From an uncultured Lachnospiraceae bacterium (GTDB lineage Bacteria; Bacillota; Clostridia; Lachnospirales; Lachnospiraceae), in NCBI GenBank assembly GCA_910585605.1, contig CAJUFL010000004.1:1-64000 (forward strand): a DNA stretch of 64,000 bases, written 5' to 3'. Within the stretch, counting starts at the first letter, position 1; every line of letters begins with the position of its first letter. The position numbers were made by a program, and so were the translations under genes. The notes beneath the pieces are model-generated. The model had not been told where the DNA came from. It did no database searches and saw nothing but the letters and a program-made list of their open reading frames with translations. Positions 49,643 to 59,204 of this stretch are shown piece by piece.

Positions 49643-52096
49643 TTAACCCATTACAACTTCTACAGTATGAGTCTTTCCGTCTCCAAATACAGGAAGTACA
49701 TTACCGTCGATTGCATTACCGTCAACAGTTACACTCTTGATACCCTTACATACATGGTTAGGATTTGTAATCGTGATATCAAACACATCACCACGGAAGG
49801 TTCTGGAAGCCTTGAAGCCATCCCATGCAGCAGGAATGGAAGGATCTACTTTCAATCCGTCATAGTCAGGGATAATACCTAAAATATACTGTGAAATCGC
49901 TACAAAGTTCCATGCAGCAGTACCGGTCAGCCAAGAGTTCTTAGCCTCGCCGTGACGACCTGCATCTTTACCAGCAATCATCTGTGCATATACATAAGGC
50001 TCTGTCCTGTGAAGGTCTGAGTATTTTTCTTCACGGAATGCAGGGGCAATCTTTGAATAATATTCAAATGCCTTATCTCCACGACCTGCATAAGCTTCTG
50101 CACAGATAATCCATGCATTGTTGTGACAGAAGATACCTGCGTTCTCCTTGTAGCCTGCCGGATAAGTGGAAATCTCACCGTATTCAATAAAGTATTTGGT
50201 AAATGCAGGCTGGTTCAATACCAGACCATGCTCGCAGTTTAACCATTTGTCAATGCTGTCAAGGGTTTTAATATCATAGCCTTTGTCCTTGCCAATCTCA
50301 GCCATAACAGCGAAGCCTTGAGGTTCAATGAATATCTTGCCTTCTTCACATTCATTGGAGCCGACTTTTTTACCAAAGTCATCATAAGCACGTAAGAACC
50401 ATTCGCCGTCAAATCCATGCTCAATGATATTTTCTTTCATTTTGTCAATTTCTGCCTGTGCAGCAGCAGCCTTGTCATCCATTCCCTTCTTTTTGCAAAG
50501 AGCCACATATTCAGGACCTGCATAGCAGAACAGAGTAGCTACGAATAATGATTCAGCAACCTTAGAATATTTGTCATCACCATACTTAGGAGAAGTCCAT
50601 GTCTGGAAGCTTTCACCAGGAGTGCTTGAGAAGCATGACAGATTCAGACAGTCATTCCAGTCAGCTCTCATAGAAAGCGGTAAACCGTGAGGTCCTACAT
50701 TGTTAACAACACGGTAGAAAGACTGCTGTAAATGATGCATCATAGGCTGAGCCAGTGACTCATCATTTCTATAAGGAACATTCTCGTCTAAGATAGAATA
50801 ATCACCTGTTTCCTTAATGTAAGCTGCGGTAGAAAGAATCATCCATAACGGATCGTCAGAAAAATCGCCACCGACAGCATCGTTGCCCTTCTTTGTAAGA
50901 GGCTGATACTGATGGAAGCATCCGCCGTCTTCAAACTGGGTTGCTGCAAGGTCTAAAATTCTCTCTCTTGCTCTGTCAGGAATCTGGTGAACAAAACCAA
51001 GTAAATCCTGATTGGAATCACGGAAGCCCATTCCGCGTCCAATACCGCTCTCGAAATAGGAAGCGGAACGTGACATATTGAAAGTTACCATACACTGATA
51101 CTGATTCCAGATGTTAACCATTCTGTCAACTTTCTCGTCAGGAGTTTTCACTGTATATTTGGAAAGAAGTTCTTCCCAGCTGTCTTTCAGATCAGCAAGT
51201 GCCTTGTCCGCTTTTTCGGCAGTGTTGAACTGCTCGATCATAGCGTAAGCGGTATCCTTCTTCATGGAACCGTCTGCATTCCACTTATCTTCTCCATTTT
51301 CTACATAACCTAAGATAAATACATAATCTTTGCTTTCGCCGGATTCCAATGAAACGTTAATACTGTGGGAAGCGATTGGTGACCAGCCGTCAGCTTTGGA
51401 ATTATTAGATTTGCCTGCCATAACAGCCTGTGGATTACCAAATCCGTTATAAAGCCCCATGAAAGTTTCTCTATCACAATCATATCCGTCGATATCTGCA
51501 TTTACGGTATAGAATGCAAAATGATCACGGCGTTCTTTGTATTCTGTCTTATGGAACAGGGTGGAACCTTCCACTTCTACTTCACCTGTATTAAAGTTTC
51601 TCTGGAAGTTTGTAGAATCATCTTCCGCATTCCACAGACACCATTCCAGGAAAGAAAAGAATGTAAATTCTTTCTTGGCAGAACCTGTATTAGTTAATGT
51701 AACCTTCTGAACCTCGCCTTTAAAATCCTGAGGAACAAAAAAAGTAACTTTTGCCTCTAAGTCATTCTTTTTACCGGTAATCTGGGTATATCCCATACCA
51801 TGGCGGCACTCATAGGAATCTAATTCGGTCTTAACCGGTGACCAGCCAGGATTCCAGACAGTTCCAGCCTCGTTAATATAAAAGTAACGTCCACCCATAT
51901 CAACCGGAACATTATTGTAACGGTAGCGGGTAATTCTTCTAAGACGTGCGTCTTTATAAAAACTGTAACCTCCTGCAGTATTGGAAATCAATGAAAAGAA
52001 ATCCTGAGTTCCTAAGTAGTTAATCCATGGATAAGGAGTCTTAGGAGATGTGATGACGTATTCTTTGTTGGCATCATCAAAGTAACCAAATTTCAT
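49643..52096 (-). CDS. Cellobiose phosphorylase (GH94)
   Basis: 817 aa from ATG 52096, where GH94 cellobiose phosphorylases begin (MKFGYFDDANKEYVI); ATG 52102 is only two codons earlier. Family landmarks: WINYLGTQDFFSLISNTAGG, ARLRRITRYRYNNVPVDMGG, GRGMGFRDSNQDLLGFVHQI, SMRADWNDCLNL with the catalytic Asp, and GIFCHNNAWIICAEAYAGRG. It phosphorolyses cellobiose to glucose-1-P plus glucose in the cytoplasm. No sugar transporter is adjacent. The XRE gene upstream on the same strand may regulate it. Confidence 0.95.
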   Translation of the reverse strand: MKFGYFDDANKEYVITSPKTPYPWINYLGTQDFFSLISNTAGGYSFYKDARLRRITRYRYNNVPVDMGGRYFYINEAGTVWNPGWSPVKTELDSYECRHGMGYTQITGKKNDLEAKVTFFVPQDFKGEVQKVTLTNTGSAKKEFTFFSFLEWCLWNAEDDSTNFQRNFNTGEVEVEGSTLFHKTEYKERRDHFAFYTVNADIDGYDCDRETFMGLYNGFGNPQAVMAGKSNNSKADGWSPIASHSINVSLESGESKDYVFILGYVENGEDKWNADGSMKKDTAYAMIEQFNTAEKADKALADLKDSWEELLSKYTVKTPDEKVDRMVNIWNQYQCMVTFNMSRSASYFESGIGRGMGFRDSNQDLLGFVHQIPDRARERILDLAATQFEDGGCFHQYQPLTKKGNDAVGGDFSDDPLWMILSTAAYIKETGDYSILDENVPYRNDESLAQPMMHHLQQSFYRVVNNVGPHGLPLSMRADWNDCLNLSCFSSTPGESFQTWTSPKYGDDKYSKVAESLFVATLFCYAGPEYVALCKKKGMDDKAAAAQAEIDKMKENIIEHGFDGEWFLRAYDDFGKKVGSNECEEGKIFIEPQGFAVMAEIGKDKGYDIKTLDSIDKWLNCEHGLVLNQPAFTKYFIEYGEISTYPAGYKENAGIFCHNNAWIICAEAYAGRGDKAFEYYSKIAPAFREEKYSDLHRTEPYVYAQMIAGKDAGRHGEAKNSWLTGTAAWNFVAISQYILGIIPDYDGLKVDPSIPAAWDGFKASRTFRGDVFDITITNPNHVCKGIKSVTVDGNAIDGNVLPVFGDGKTHTVEVVMG

Positions 52097-52102
52097 GTGC
52101 AT

Positions 52103-52331
52103 AATACCTCTCTTTCATTTGATGGGCTAATATGTTTCTCAAAGACCGGAAACCGAAAGAAGGATATGTAATATCGTATGAGAAATTCCTTCCTAAACAG
52201 ATTTCGTTACGCGCGGTCTTGTCCTGTTTCTAAGCCGGAACCTCCCCAATTAGTATGCTGAATCTGGTTCCCTGCATTAGAAAAAAGCCGTATGGATACA
52301 TTATATTATAAATGCCGATAAAACACAAGAT
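52103..52331. other. Leader region of the cellobiose phosphorylase gene
   Basis: Minus-strand leader of about 230 bp with a GGAACC...GGTTCC inverted repeat near 52240-52275. No gene. Could carry a promoter and regulatory hairpin. Confidence 0.4.
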
Positions 52332-52661
52332 TTACTTGTTAGCTTTCATTTCCGCAATCATAAGTAATTCCTTTTGGTCTTGTTCTGACATTTTTTGATA
52401 ATAATGTACAAGACGGCCAAGTTGGATATCTGAATATGGAGAAGACTCGGAATTACGAGTTTCCCCCAGCAGAATATAGTCGGTAGAACACTCCAAAATC
52501 CGGGATAACTGAATGATGGCAGTAGCAGATGGCAGTGATTTTCCGTTTTCAATTTCACTTAGATTTCCGGTGGATATGCCGGTTTTTTCTTTAATTTGTG
52601 CACCGGTTATATTCATGGCTTTACGCCTTTGTTTTATTCGTTGTCCAATCGTTATATTCAT
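52332..52661 (-). CDS. XRE family HTH regulator
   Basis: 109 aa from ATG 52661, chosen because GAAAGG lies about 9 bases upstream and the HTH begins immediately; longer in-frame starts to 52790 have no support. HTH: IGQRIKQRRKAMNITGAQIK, EKTGISTGNLSEIENGKSLP, LSRILECSTDYILLGE. Short C-terminal helix (YYQKMSEQDQKELLMIAEMK). Phage-repressor-like but no phage genes nearby. It could act on the downstream cellobiose phosphorylase gene, though the separation of 235 bp argues for separate transcripts. Confidence 0.88.
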   Translation of the reverse strand: MNITIGQRIKQRRKAMNITGAQIKEKTGISTGNLSEIENGKSLPSATAIIQLSRILECSTDYILLGETRNSESSPYSDIQLGRLVHYYQKMSEQDQKELLMIAEMKANK

Positions 52662-52903
52662 AATTTTCATCCTTTCAGGCTGGAGCTCTGATATGCGAAT
52701 TTGCTCTTGACAATTCTCTGTTTTTAGAGTATTCTTGTAATAAAGTTCAGCTGTGATATGGTTAACAAGCTTTATTTCTGTAAGCAACAAACCAAGTGTG
52801 CCTGCTGCGAGGTTGGCTGTTAATCCAGTAATATTTTATCACAGAATCCAGAAGAAAGCGATAAAGAAAATGTATATATGGAAAGGGGATAAAGAGCGTC
52901 TTT

Positions 52904-53221
52904 ATGAAAAAACTAACGAAAAGAGATAAGCAGACTGCCCATTTCCTCAAATGGATAACCTGTTATCCCGGCTGGTGGGATATGATCTGTACGCCAAATG
53001 ATGAATATATGGACAGAAGTATGATGCATTTGCTTATAAAACGATTGGAACAGGAACGGTTATATGAGATGATATTTGTATTGCTGAATGTACATAGAAA
53101 TGCAAGCTTTATGGAAGGCTTTTTTGATTATATGTCGTATAATATCATAGCAGAAAACTTGAGTGGCAGTTTAAAAAACAGAGAGCAGGTCATAAAAGAT
53201 ATCTTAAAATTTTTTGATTAA
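52904..53221 (+). CDS. Hypothetical protein (105 aa)
   Basis: ATG 52904 preceded at some distance by AAAGGGG (about 20 bases), so the start is not firm. All-helical soluble protein: KRDKQTAHFLKWITCYPGWW, DRSMMHLLIKRLEQERLYEM and FFDYMSYNIIAENLSGSLKN. A tryptophan-rich patch (CYPGWWDMICTP) is distinctive. No family recognised. Stands alone between minus-strand genes. Confidence 0.6.
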   Translation: MKKLTKRDKQTAHFLKWITCYPGWWDMICTPNDEYMDRSMMHLLIKRLEQERLYEMIFVLLNVHRNASFMEGFFDYMSYNIIAENLSGSLKNREQVIKDILKFFD

Positions 53222-53273
53222 TCCTAATCTTTTTTCCTGCTCTTAGCATTTTATAATTTTTATTCTGTTTTCG

Positions 53274-54278
53274 TTATGCTGTAAATATATGCTCACTTAC
53301 GGTCTTACTCTCATTTGGGGCAAGCTCCATATAGCCTGTCACTTCTGCCGGCAGGTCGAGATTTGGTGCATCGATCATCCATGTCATGGGTTCTGGACAG
53401 TAATAATTTTTGGTTCCTCTGTCGTTCCACACGATAAAAAATTTGAAAGTTTTATCCACCTCATAGCAGATACGTCTTCCTGTAATCTTATCTGTCATGA
53501 TTGTACCGTAAAATGGTTTTCCATCTAATTCGCCGGTTTCAATAAGATACATATCGTTGTCAATCGGTACTTTGTCTACTTGCTGTGTGCCGTTTACATA
53601 TTTTTCATCATAGGCAGACAGATCACGCAATTCACCGGTGGGAAGACGGCGTTCATTTACGATACAGCGCTTTACTGCCGGAATTTGAATGCGGATATCC
53701 TTTCCCCTGCTCTTTTTGATAAAGGGAGCTTTAAATGCAGAATGGTTGCACACACCATAAGGCATCTGTTTATCTGAGAGATTGGTCAGGGTAAAATGAT
53801 AATGCATACCATCCTCATCCAGTATAAATTCATAATCAGCCTGGAATTTTATCGGTAAATACTCAAAAAACAGATCATTCTCATCATAGATGTATCTTGT
53901 TTTGGCAATGGCTTTGTCACCATCCATTTTTGTTTCCAGAACAGTGTGATTTCTTTTGTGCAAGAAACCATGAATATAATTCTGGAATCTTCCTTCGTTA
54001 ACTGGTAACTGATAAGTGGCATCAGAAACCCGTAATTTACCATGATTTAAGCGGTTTGGAATATAAAGGGTCGGCAGACCGTATACTTCCGGAGAAGCAG
54101 TCAGTTTTTTAATGGGTGCTTCCTTATGATAGCGGAGGATCTCAATTTTGTTTGTACAATCTCTAAGCCTTGCAATATTACTGCCTACAGTCGGTGCGAT
54201 AATCGCAAGATATCCCCCTGCTTTCATTTCGATTACCGGTGCACCGTTTAATTGTACTTCTTTGCAACTTGTTTTCAT
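53274..54278 (-). CDS. Aldose 1-epimerase / galactose-mutarotase-like protein
   Basis: 334 aa. Galactose-mutarotase fold pattern: MKAGGYLAIIAPTVGSNIAR (strand pair at start), PTLYIPNRLNHGKLR, HGFLHKRNHTVLETKMDGDK (conserved H-G-x), YHFTLTNLSDKQMPYGVCNH (N-x-s...PyG...H), TDKITGRRICYEVDKTFKFF and NYYCPEPMTWMIDAPN (E-P catalytic region). It would interconvert sugar anomers; near cellobiose phosphorylase it may serve glucose released there, but that link is positional only. Confidence 0.85.
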   Translation of the reverse strand: MKTSCKEVQLNGAPVIEMKAGGYLAIIAPTVGSNIARLRDCTNKIEILRYHKEAPIKKLTASPEVYGLPTLYIPNRLNHGKLRVSDATYQLPVNEGRFQNYIHGFLHKRNHTVLETKMDGDKAIAKTRYIYDENDLFFEYLPIKFQADYEFILDEDGMHYHFTLTNLSDKQMPYGVCNHSAFKAPFIKKSRGKDIRIQIPAVKRCIVNERRLPTGELRDLSAYDEKYVNGTQQVDKVPIDNDMYLIETGELDGKPFYGTIMTDKITGRRICYEVDKTFKFFIVWNDRGTKNYYCPEPMTWMIDAPNLDLPAEVTGYMELAPNESKTVSEHIFTA

Positions 54279-54363
54279 TTATTTTGTATTCTCCCTTCTG
54301 ATACGGGAATTCCCGTTTTGTTTTTATTGTTATGTTCGTATATGGAACCTTTCATCTGCTGAT

Positions 54364-54435
54364 TTTTCTGATAGCACTACTCTCCAAGCTACCGCTATGC
54401 CTCGTTTGTGAAGCAGTGCTCTCAGAAAATTTTTT
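54364..54435. repeat. Imperfect inverted repeat between mutarotase and GNAT genes
   Basis: TTTTTCTGAtAGCACT and AGTGCTcTCAGAAAA enclose a core CTACCGCTATGCCTC resembling the centre of the 47924-48088 element (CACCGCTACGCC). T-run on plus side. It could be a GNAT terminator (antisense side) or a relic of the same element family. Confidence 0.6.
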
Positions 54436-54452
54436 TCGTAAAAGATAAATAT

Positions 54453-55274
54453 TTATGCACAATGTACTAATTTATAGCAGGTATATTCTTCTTTGAAGCG
54501 GTATCCCAATTTTTGGGCAATTGCCACAGATATCAGATTTGCAGCATCCCAGCTGGGATATTTATTCCGCTTGATGCATTCTAAGACCATTCTTGCAGAG
54601 ACGGCAGTGGCAAGACCACGTTTACGGTAATCAGGATTAGTGGCTATTTCAATTTCAATACTGTTAAGGCTGGAAGAAAAAGAAGATGCCCCTGCTGCCA
54701 GCGTGCCGGTCTGTTTCTCGATTATGAGAAATCCAAATCCCAGCTGTTTAAATGCAGAGTAGTCTGGATAATTGGAAGTAAAGTCTTTACTCCATGTATG
54801 CTGCTGTACCGTATGGTAATAGTCTTCATTAATGGACTGTACAATAAAATCGCTTTCGGCAGCTGTTTCCGGGTAATCCGTATCATAGGCAGTCTGACGG
54901 ATATAAGATATGAGCTGTTCCTTATTAAAATCCTGAATATCCGGTTTGTTTAGTGCATATCGGATATCTTTGGAATAGACAGGGTTCATATCAAACTGAC
55001 GGTTCCAGCTTTCAGAGAGAGGAATAAATATCATGCCCGGATTGTGGAAATGATCATTTAATAAAGCTAAAGTGTTTTGGTCGGAAGAATCCTTTTCATT
55101 ACCGTCCAGAAAACAAAAATCTCCTACCTGTATAATGCCGTAGGCAGGATGATCCAAAGAATCTGTAAAGCCGCGCCCCATTACACCCTGAAGAAAGGCT
55201 TCTGGACAACTGTCGTGTGCATGTTTAAAAAATGAAGATAAAATGTGTCCGTCGCTTAATGGTATTTCTGTCAT
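54453..55274 (-). CDS. GNAT acetyltransferase (PF12746-type)
   Basis: 273 aa. The N-terminal half (SFFKHAHDSCPEAFLQGVMG, GRGFTDSLDHPAYGIIQVGD) matches the two-domain GNAT_acetyltran family of Firmicutes. C-terminal GNAT core: AAGASSFSSSLNSIEIEIAT, NPDYRKRGLATAVSARMVLE with the R-x-x-GLA acetyl-CoA loop, and SVAIAQKLGYRFKEEYTCYK. Substrate unknown. Ribosome site GAGGAG precedes the start at 55274. Confidence 0.88.
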   Translation of the reverse strand: MTEIPLSDGHILSSFFKHAHDSCPEAFLQGVMGRGFTDSLDHPAYGIIQVGDFCFLDGNEKDSSDQNTLALLNDHFHNPGMIFIPLSESWNRQFDMNPVYSKDIRYALNKPDIQDFNKEQLISYIRQTAYDTDYPETAAESDFIVQSINEDYYHTVQQHTWSKDFTSNYPDYSAFKQLGFGFLIIEKQTGTLAAGASSFSSSLNSIEIEIATNPDYRKRGLATAVSARMVLECIKRNKYPSWDAANLISVAIAQKLGYRFKEEYTCYKLVHCA

Positions 55275-55417
55275 AAATATTTCTCCTCAAAAGGTATTTG
55301 CACTGCTGCTTCAACTGTAATACAATATATATGTATATTGTATATAATTCTGTTGCATTATAACATAAAAAAAGTATTTAGAAAACTATGGTTTTGAAGA
55401 TTGGATTGAAAATCAGC

Positions 55418-56641
55418 ATGAAAAACAGAATGTCGCCGATTTATTTTCATATTGATGTCAATAATGCGTATCTTAGCTGGGAAGCATTATACCGCATGAA
55501 GGAATTAGGGAAGGCGGAGGATATCCGCTGTATCGATGCCATTATTGGGGGTGATATTTCCAAACGTCATGGTGTAGTGCTGGCAAAATCTCAGTCAGCC
55601 AAGCAGTATGGCATCCGTACCGGGGAACCGGTGGTTTCCGCGATGAAAAAATGTCCGGGACTTCGTTCCTTTAAGCCGCATATGGAGTATTATAAAAAGC
55701 GCTCAAAAGAACTGATGGAACTGTTGCAAAAATATGCTCCTGTAGTAGATCAGTATTCCATTGATGAGGCTTTTCTTGATATGTCAGGTACGTATGCTTT
55801 ATACGGAGATCCGGCAGCGTTTGCACACAGGTTAAAGGATGAGGTGCGGGAAACGATGCATTTTACGGTGAATATCGGCATTTCTTCCAACCGGCTTCTG
55901 GCAAAGATGGCCAGTGATTTTTCAAAGCCGGATAAGGTGCATACGCTGTTTCCGGAAGAAATTCAGGAGAAAATGTGGCCGCTTCCGGTAGAAGATTTAT
56001 TTTATGTGGGGAAATCCACTGCTGTCAGGCTGCATATGCTTGGTATTCATACGATTGGGGATATTGCGATAAGTGATTTGTCGGTTTTGAAGTCACATTT
56101 TAAATCACATGGAGAAGTTATCTATAATTTTGCCAATGGGATCGATCTGACATTGCAGGACCGGACGGAGGCGGTGCAGAAGGGATATGGAAATTCTACG
56201 ACAATACCTTATGATATTAAAGAAGCAGAGGATGCATACCATACGATCATGGGACTTTGTGAATCCGTATGCAGTCGTATGCGGAAAGATGAGGTGCAGG
56301 CAGTGGTCTTATCCGTAGAGTTAAAAGATAGTAATTTTGTGGTAAAGAGACATCAGAGAACCCTGCTTTCCCCAACGGATGTAACGGATGAATGTTATAA
56401 GACGGCCTGTGAGTTATTTGATGAATTATGGGACGGTTCGCCAATCCGCTTAATCGGGGTGAGTGCTAATAAGGTGATAGAAAACGGAACCAGACAGCTT
56501 AATCTGTTTGATATGGGGAGCCATGACAAATTGAAAAATCTGGATACGGCATTGGATTCCATAAGACAAAAATATGGTGCTGGTGCGGTGACAAGGGGAA
56601 GCTTTTATCAGAAGCCAAAGGATGATAGATTGGACGGGTGA
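55418..56641 (+). CDS. dinB: DNA polymerase IV (Y family)
   Basis: 407 aa if started at ATG 55418; ATG 55430 and the longer 55388 are alternatives, and no good ribosome site distinguishes them. Catalytic carboxylates in YFHIDVNNAYLSWEALYRM (D) and SIDEAFLDMSG (D-E). SRLLAK/GISSNRLLAKMASDFSKP and helix-hairpin-helix LHMLGIHTIGDIA follow, then the little finger domain. No beta-clamp motif was clear except QLNLFD near the end, which fits it. Translesion synthesis and mutagenesis under DNA damage. No LexA box seen. Confidence 0.93.
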   Translation: MKNRMSPIYFHIDVNNAYLSWEALYRMKELGKAEDIRCIDAIIGGDISKRHGVVLAKSQSAKQYGIRTGEPVVSAMKKCPGLRSFKPHMEYYKKRSKELMELLQKYAPVVDQYSIDEAFLDMSGTYALYGDPAAFAHRLKDEVRETMHFTVNIGISSNRLLAKMASDFSKPDKVHTLFPEEIQEKMWPLPVEDLFYVGKSTAVRLHMLGIHTIGDIAISDLSVLKSHFKSHGEVIYNFANGIDLTLQDRTEAVQKGYGNSTTIPYDIKEAEDAYHTIMGLCESVCSRMRKDEVQAVVLSVELKDSNFVVKRHQRTLLSPTDVTDECYKTACELFDELWDGSPIRLIGVSANKVIENGTRQLNLFDMGSHDKLKNLDTALDSIRQKYGAGAVTRGSFYQKPKDDRLDG

Positions 56642-56688
56642 TTCTATCGTATAAAGAAATATTTGAAAAGGATGTAATACATTGAAAA

Positions 56689-57135
56689 TCAGAGAAGTCC
56701 CTGTTCCTGATATTCTTTTACTTTTTTCAGGATGACTTTATGGTATTTTTCATATTTGAGGAAACGGGCTTCATCTTTGGCTGTTGGAAACGGAATTCTG
56801 TCCCGATTGAGATTATCCTCCATGTCATAAAGCTTTACCTGTGCAGCCAGTGGGTTGGTAAGTACCCGGTCTATAAAATGTCCGTAATCTTCGCCTTTTT
56901 CTTTGGTGATGCAGAAAATAGCGGTAAGAATCTCTTCAGGGAAGCCTTCCAGACGGAGCATGTCCAATGTGACAGGAGTATCTTCCACGGTATCATGCAA
57001 AATTCCGACGATCATTTCCGTCTCATTTTGCCCCCGGAGCATTACACGCATAGGATGGAGAATGTAGATTTTCCCGGCTTTATCAAGTTGTCCTCTGTGG
57101 GCTTCTACGGCGATTTCAATTGCTTTTTCTAACAT
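56689..57135 (-). CDS. HD-domain alarmone-hydrolase-like protein (Mesh1/SAH type)
   Basis: 148 aa from ATG 57135 (AAAAGGAGAT upstream; frame to 57162 is longer without support). RelA/SpoT hydrolase-domain motifs: AIEIAVEAHRGQLDKAGKIY, LHPMRV, GILHDTVEDTPV (HD) and VKLYDMEDNLNRDR (normally K-x-x-D-x-x-x-N). No synthetase or regulatory domain, so it is a small hydrolase that could degrade (p)ppGpp, or a related nucleotide phosphatase. Confidence 0.85.
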   Translation of the reverse strand: MLEKAIEIAVEAHRGQLDKAGKIYILHPMRVMLRGQNETEMIVGILHDTVEDTPVTLDMLRLEGFPEEILTAIFCITKEKGEDYGHFIDRVLTNPLAAQVKLYDMEDNLNRDRIPFPTAKDEARFLKYEKYHKVILKKVKEYQEQGLL

Positions 57136-57589
57136 ATGAATCTCCTTTTTAATAGATATCATGATCCTATTATTGCTGAAAAAAGATATTTAGAACAATC
57201 TGTGTATTTCTACGGTAACATAGACATATTCAAATTGCAAGGGCTATTTTTATATGGGCTGTGCAAAGAAAGATTTTTCCATGTACCATTAGACAAGATT
57301 TGTGGTATGATAATACTGTTATCGGAAAGCTGGCAGGTAAGATTAATGGAATGCACAAATGCTGGGAGACTGAATATACTAGGGTTATAAGAAAATCCGT
57401 CTTTGATGCCCTTACCATAGTTGTTTTACAGGAATAGCCTGCCGTTACCGGTTTGGTTGACTTTATGGAGAGATACAAGAACTGCGATGCATATCAAAAT
57501 CAAGGACTTCATTATAAGAGATAGTAAAGAATCCGGACATGGAAAAAACAGAATTTTTCCATTCTGACAGGTTTGATAGGAGATAAAAA
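57136..57589. other. About 450 bp without a recognisable gene
   Basis: Short frames only. A stretch near 57390-57525 reads, with one internal stop, like degraded coding sequence (SVFDALTIVVLQE, stop, PAVTGLVDFMERYKN), but I cannot name a source family. Confidence 0.4.
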
Positions 57590-57871
57590 GTGAAGACTAC
57601 AGAGCATACGGAAGATATAGCATATACCTACATAGTGGAATGCCGGGATGGAACATTTTATACCGGCTGGACGAATCATCTCGAAGAGAGAGTGGAGAGC
57701 CACAATAAGGGAAAGGGTGCAAAATATACAAGATCCAGACTTCCTGTGAAGCTTGTGTATTATGAGACTTATGCATCAAAAAAAGAAGCAATGAAAAGGG
57801 AATATGAGATTAAAAGGTTAACCAGAAAGGACAAGCTTGCATTAATTGGGAATTCGTTACATAAAGGCTGA
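57590..57871 (+). CDS. GIY-YIG nuclease superfamily protein (YhbQ/UPF0213-like)
   Basis: 93 aa from GTG 57590 with ATAGGAG upstream. Whole-length GIY-YIG domain: AYTYIVECRDGTFYTGWTNH (YIV...YTG core), LEERVESHNKGKGAKYTRSR (Arg and H-x-x-G) and KLVYYETYASKKEAMKREYE with catalytic Glu near the end. Single-domain members are thought to act on DNA; role unknown. Followed 40 bp later by the amidase gene on the same strand. Confidence 0.92.
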   Translation: MKTTEHTEDIAYTYIVECRDGTFYTGWTNHLEERVESHNKGKGAKYTRSRLPVKLVYYETYASKKEAMKREYEIKRLTRKDKLALIGNSLHKG

Positions 57872-57911
57872 TAAAATGCAGAAATTTACTATATTTAAGA
57901 AGAGATAAAAG

Positions 57912-58700
57912 ATGAAACAGGAATATCAGAAATTTTATAAAAATACAAATAAAAACAGGAAAAAGGGAAATTACAGTACACAGGGAGCAAAGAGGGTTAA
58001 GGAACGGAAAAAACGTCTGGCGGCAGCGGGGATATTGTTTTTTTCAACATTACTGGTGCTGTTGGCCATTATTTTTTCTTTCCGGCATTTTTATCTGCAA
58101 ATGAAAGGGAGAGAAGAACAGCCAGTTACAGAAGAGAGGAAAATAGAGGTTCCTCCGCTTGCAGGGGTAGCTGAAAAATTTCCCGAACTTCCCATAACGG
58201 AGGAGTTTCTAACGGTAAACCATTTTTCCAGACCAGGGCTTGCACTTACTACGAATCCTCAGTACATAGTCATTCATTATACAGCCAATCCGGGCTCCAC
58301 GGCGGAGCAGAACAGGAATTATTTTGAAAACCTGAAGGACACGGAGGAGACCTTTGCCAGTGCCCAGTTTGTAATTGGTCTGGAGGGAGAGATTATCCAG
58401 TGTGTTCCCTGTAATGAGATTGCATACTGCTCCAATAATCTGAACGAAATCTGCATCTCTATTGAGATGTGCCATCCGGATGATACGGGTAATTTTAATG
58501 ATGCAACCTATAATAACTGTGTGTATCTGGTGGCGAAGCTGATGAATTATTACCATCTGGATATGGATCATTTGATAAGGCATTATGATGTGACAGGAAA
58601 AAACTGTCCGAAATATTTTGTAGAGCATGAGGATAGATGGGAAGTATTTAAGGGTTTTGTGGAGGAATACAGGGAGAAATACCGGAAAGAGGGCAATTAA
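57912..58700 (+). CDS. N-acetylmuramoyl-L-alanine amidase (Amidase_2/PGRP fold), membrane anchored
   Basis: 262 aa. Basic cytoplasmic head (NRKKGNYSTQGAKRVKERKK), one helix near 37-58, short stalk, amidase domain 90-255: YIVIHYTANPGSTAEQNRNY (zinc His), SAQFVIGLEGEIIQC, NEICISIEMCHPDDTGNF and LIRHYDVTGKNCPKYF (zinc His and Cys). It cuts the MurNAc-L-Ala bond at the cell surface, possibly during sporulation or turnover. Terminator follows. Confidence 0.92.
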   Translation: MKQEYQKFYKNTNKNRKKGNYSTQGAKRVKERKKRLAAAGILFFSTLLVLLAIIFSFRHFYLQMKGREEQPVTEERKIEVPPLAGVAEKFPELPITEEFLTVNHFSRPGLALTTNPQYIVIHYTANPGSTAEQNRNYFENLKDTEETFASAQFVIGLEGEIIQCVPCNEIAYCSNNLNEICISIEMCHPDDTGNFNDATYNNCVYLVAKLMNYYHLDMDHLIRHYDVTGKNCPKYFVEHEDRWEVFKGFVEEYREKYRKEGN

Positions 58701-58724
58701 GAATATATTGTAAATTGTAAAAAA

Positions 58725-58782
58725 GGGCTGACGCATTTAGAAAATTCTTCTTTGAAGAAAAAACTTAAATGCGGCGGCCCCT
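58725..58782. terminator. Terminator between convergent genes
   Basis: GGGCTGACGCATTTAG pairs with TTAAATGCGGCGGCCC, with an inner TTCTTC/GAAGAA stem. Same family as 26999, 49590 and 61652. Confidence 0.8.
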
Positions 58783-58799
58783 TCTATAATAAAAGGTAT

Positions 58800-59141
58800 T
58801 TATAAGCGGAATTTAACCTGAACAGGTTCTTTCAGATGTTGTCCGCCCCGTGACTTTACTTTGGTTGTGATATTCAGGTAATAGTCAGTATTTTGGGCAT
58901 ATGGTTCTAATGGTTCTACTTCAATCTCCATGGTCGCGTCATTATAGGAAAACTTGGTAGCCAGTTTATCCCCAGTCTCACTTTCTACAAATAAGTTATT
59001 AGAGTTAATCGTGGCGGGGTCTAATGCGGTAGTAAAACGACAGCGCCATATAAATTTCCCTGTCTTGAAATTTAAATTCTGTTTTACCCGGCTTTCATAT
59101 CCCTTGGGCACATCTTCAATCTCAATATAATTTCTTGACAT
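58800..59141 (-). CDS. SbsA Ig-like (Big_5) single-domain protein
   Basis: 113 aa with no signal peptide. FIWRCRFTTALDPATINSNN, LFVESETGDKLATKFSYNDA and EVEPLEPYAQNTDYYLNITT match the Big_5/SbsA-like Ig strand pattern (f...f...ld..tv...n..v...). Such domains usually occur in surface proteins, so a short cytoplasmic-looking copy is odd. Ribosome site GGAGGTTCC lies upstream. Function unknown. Confidence 0.75.
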   Translation of the reverse strand: MSRNYIEIEDVPKGYESRVKQNLNFKTGKFIWRCRFTTALDPATINSNNLFVESETGDKLATKFSYNDATMEIEVEPLEPYAQNTDYYLNITTKVKSRGGQHLKEPVQVKFRL

Positions 59142-59204
59142 ATTGGAACCTCCGATTGTAATGATAAGATTATTATAGCACGGAAAAATGTATTTTTCTA
59201 CTAT

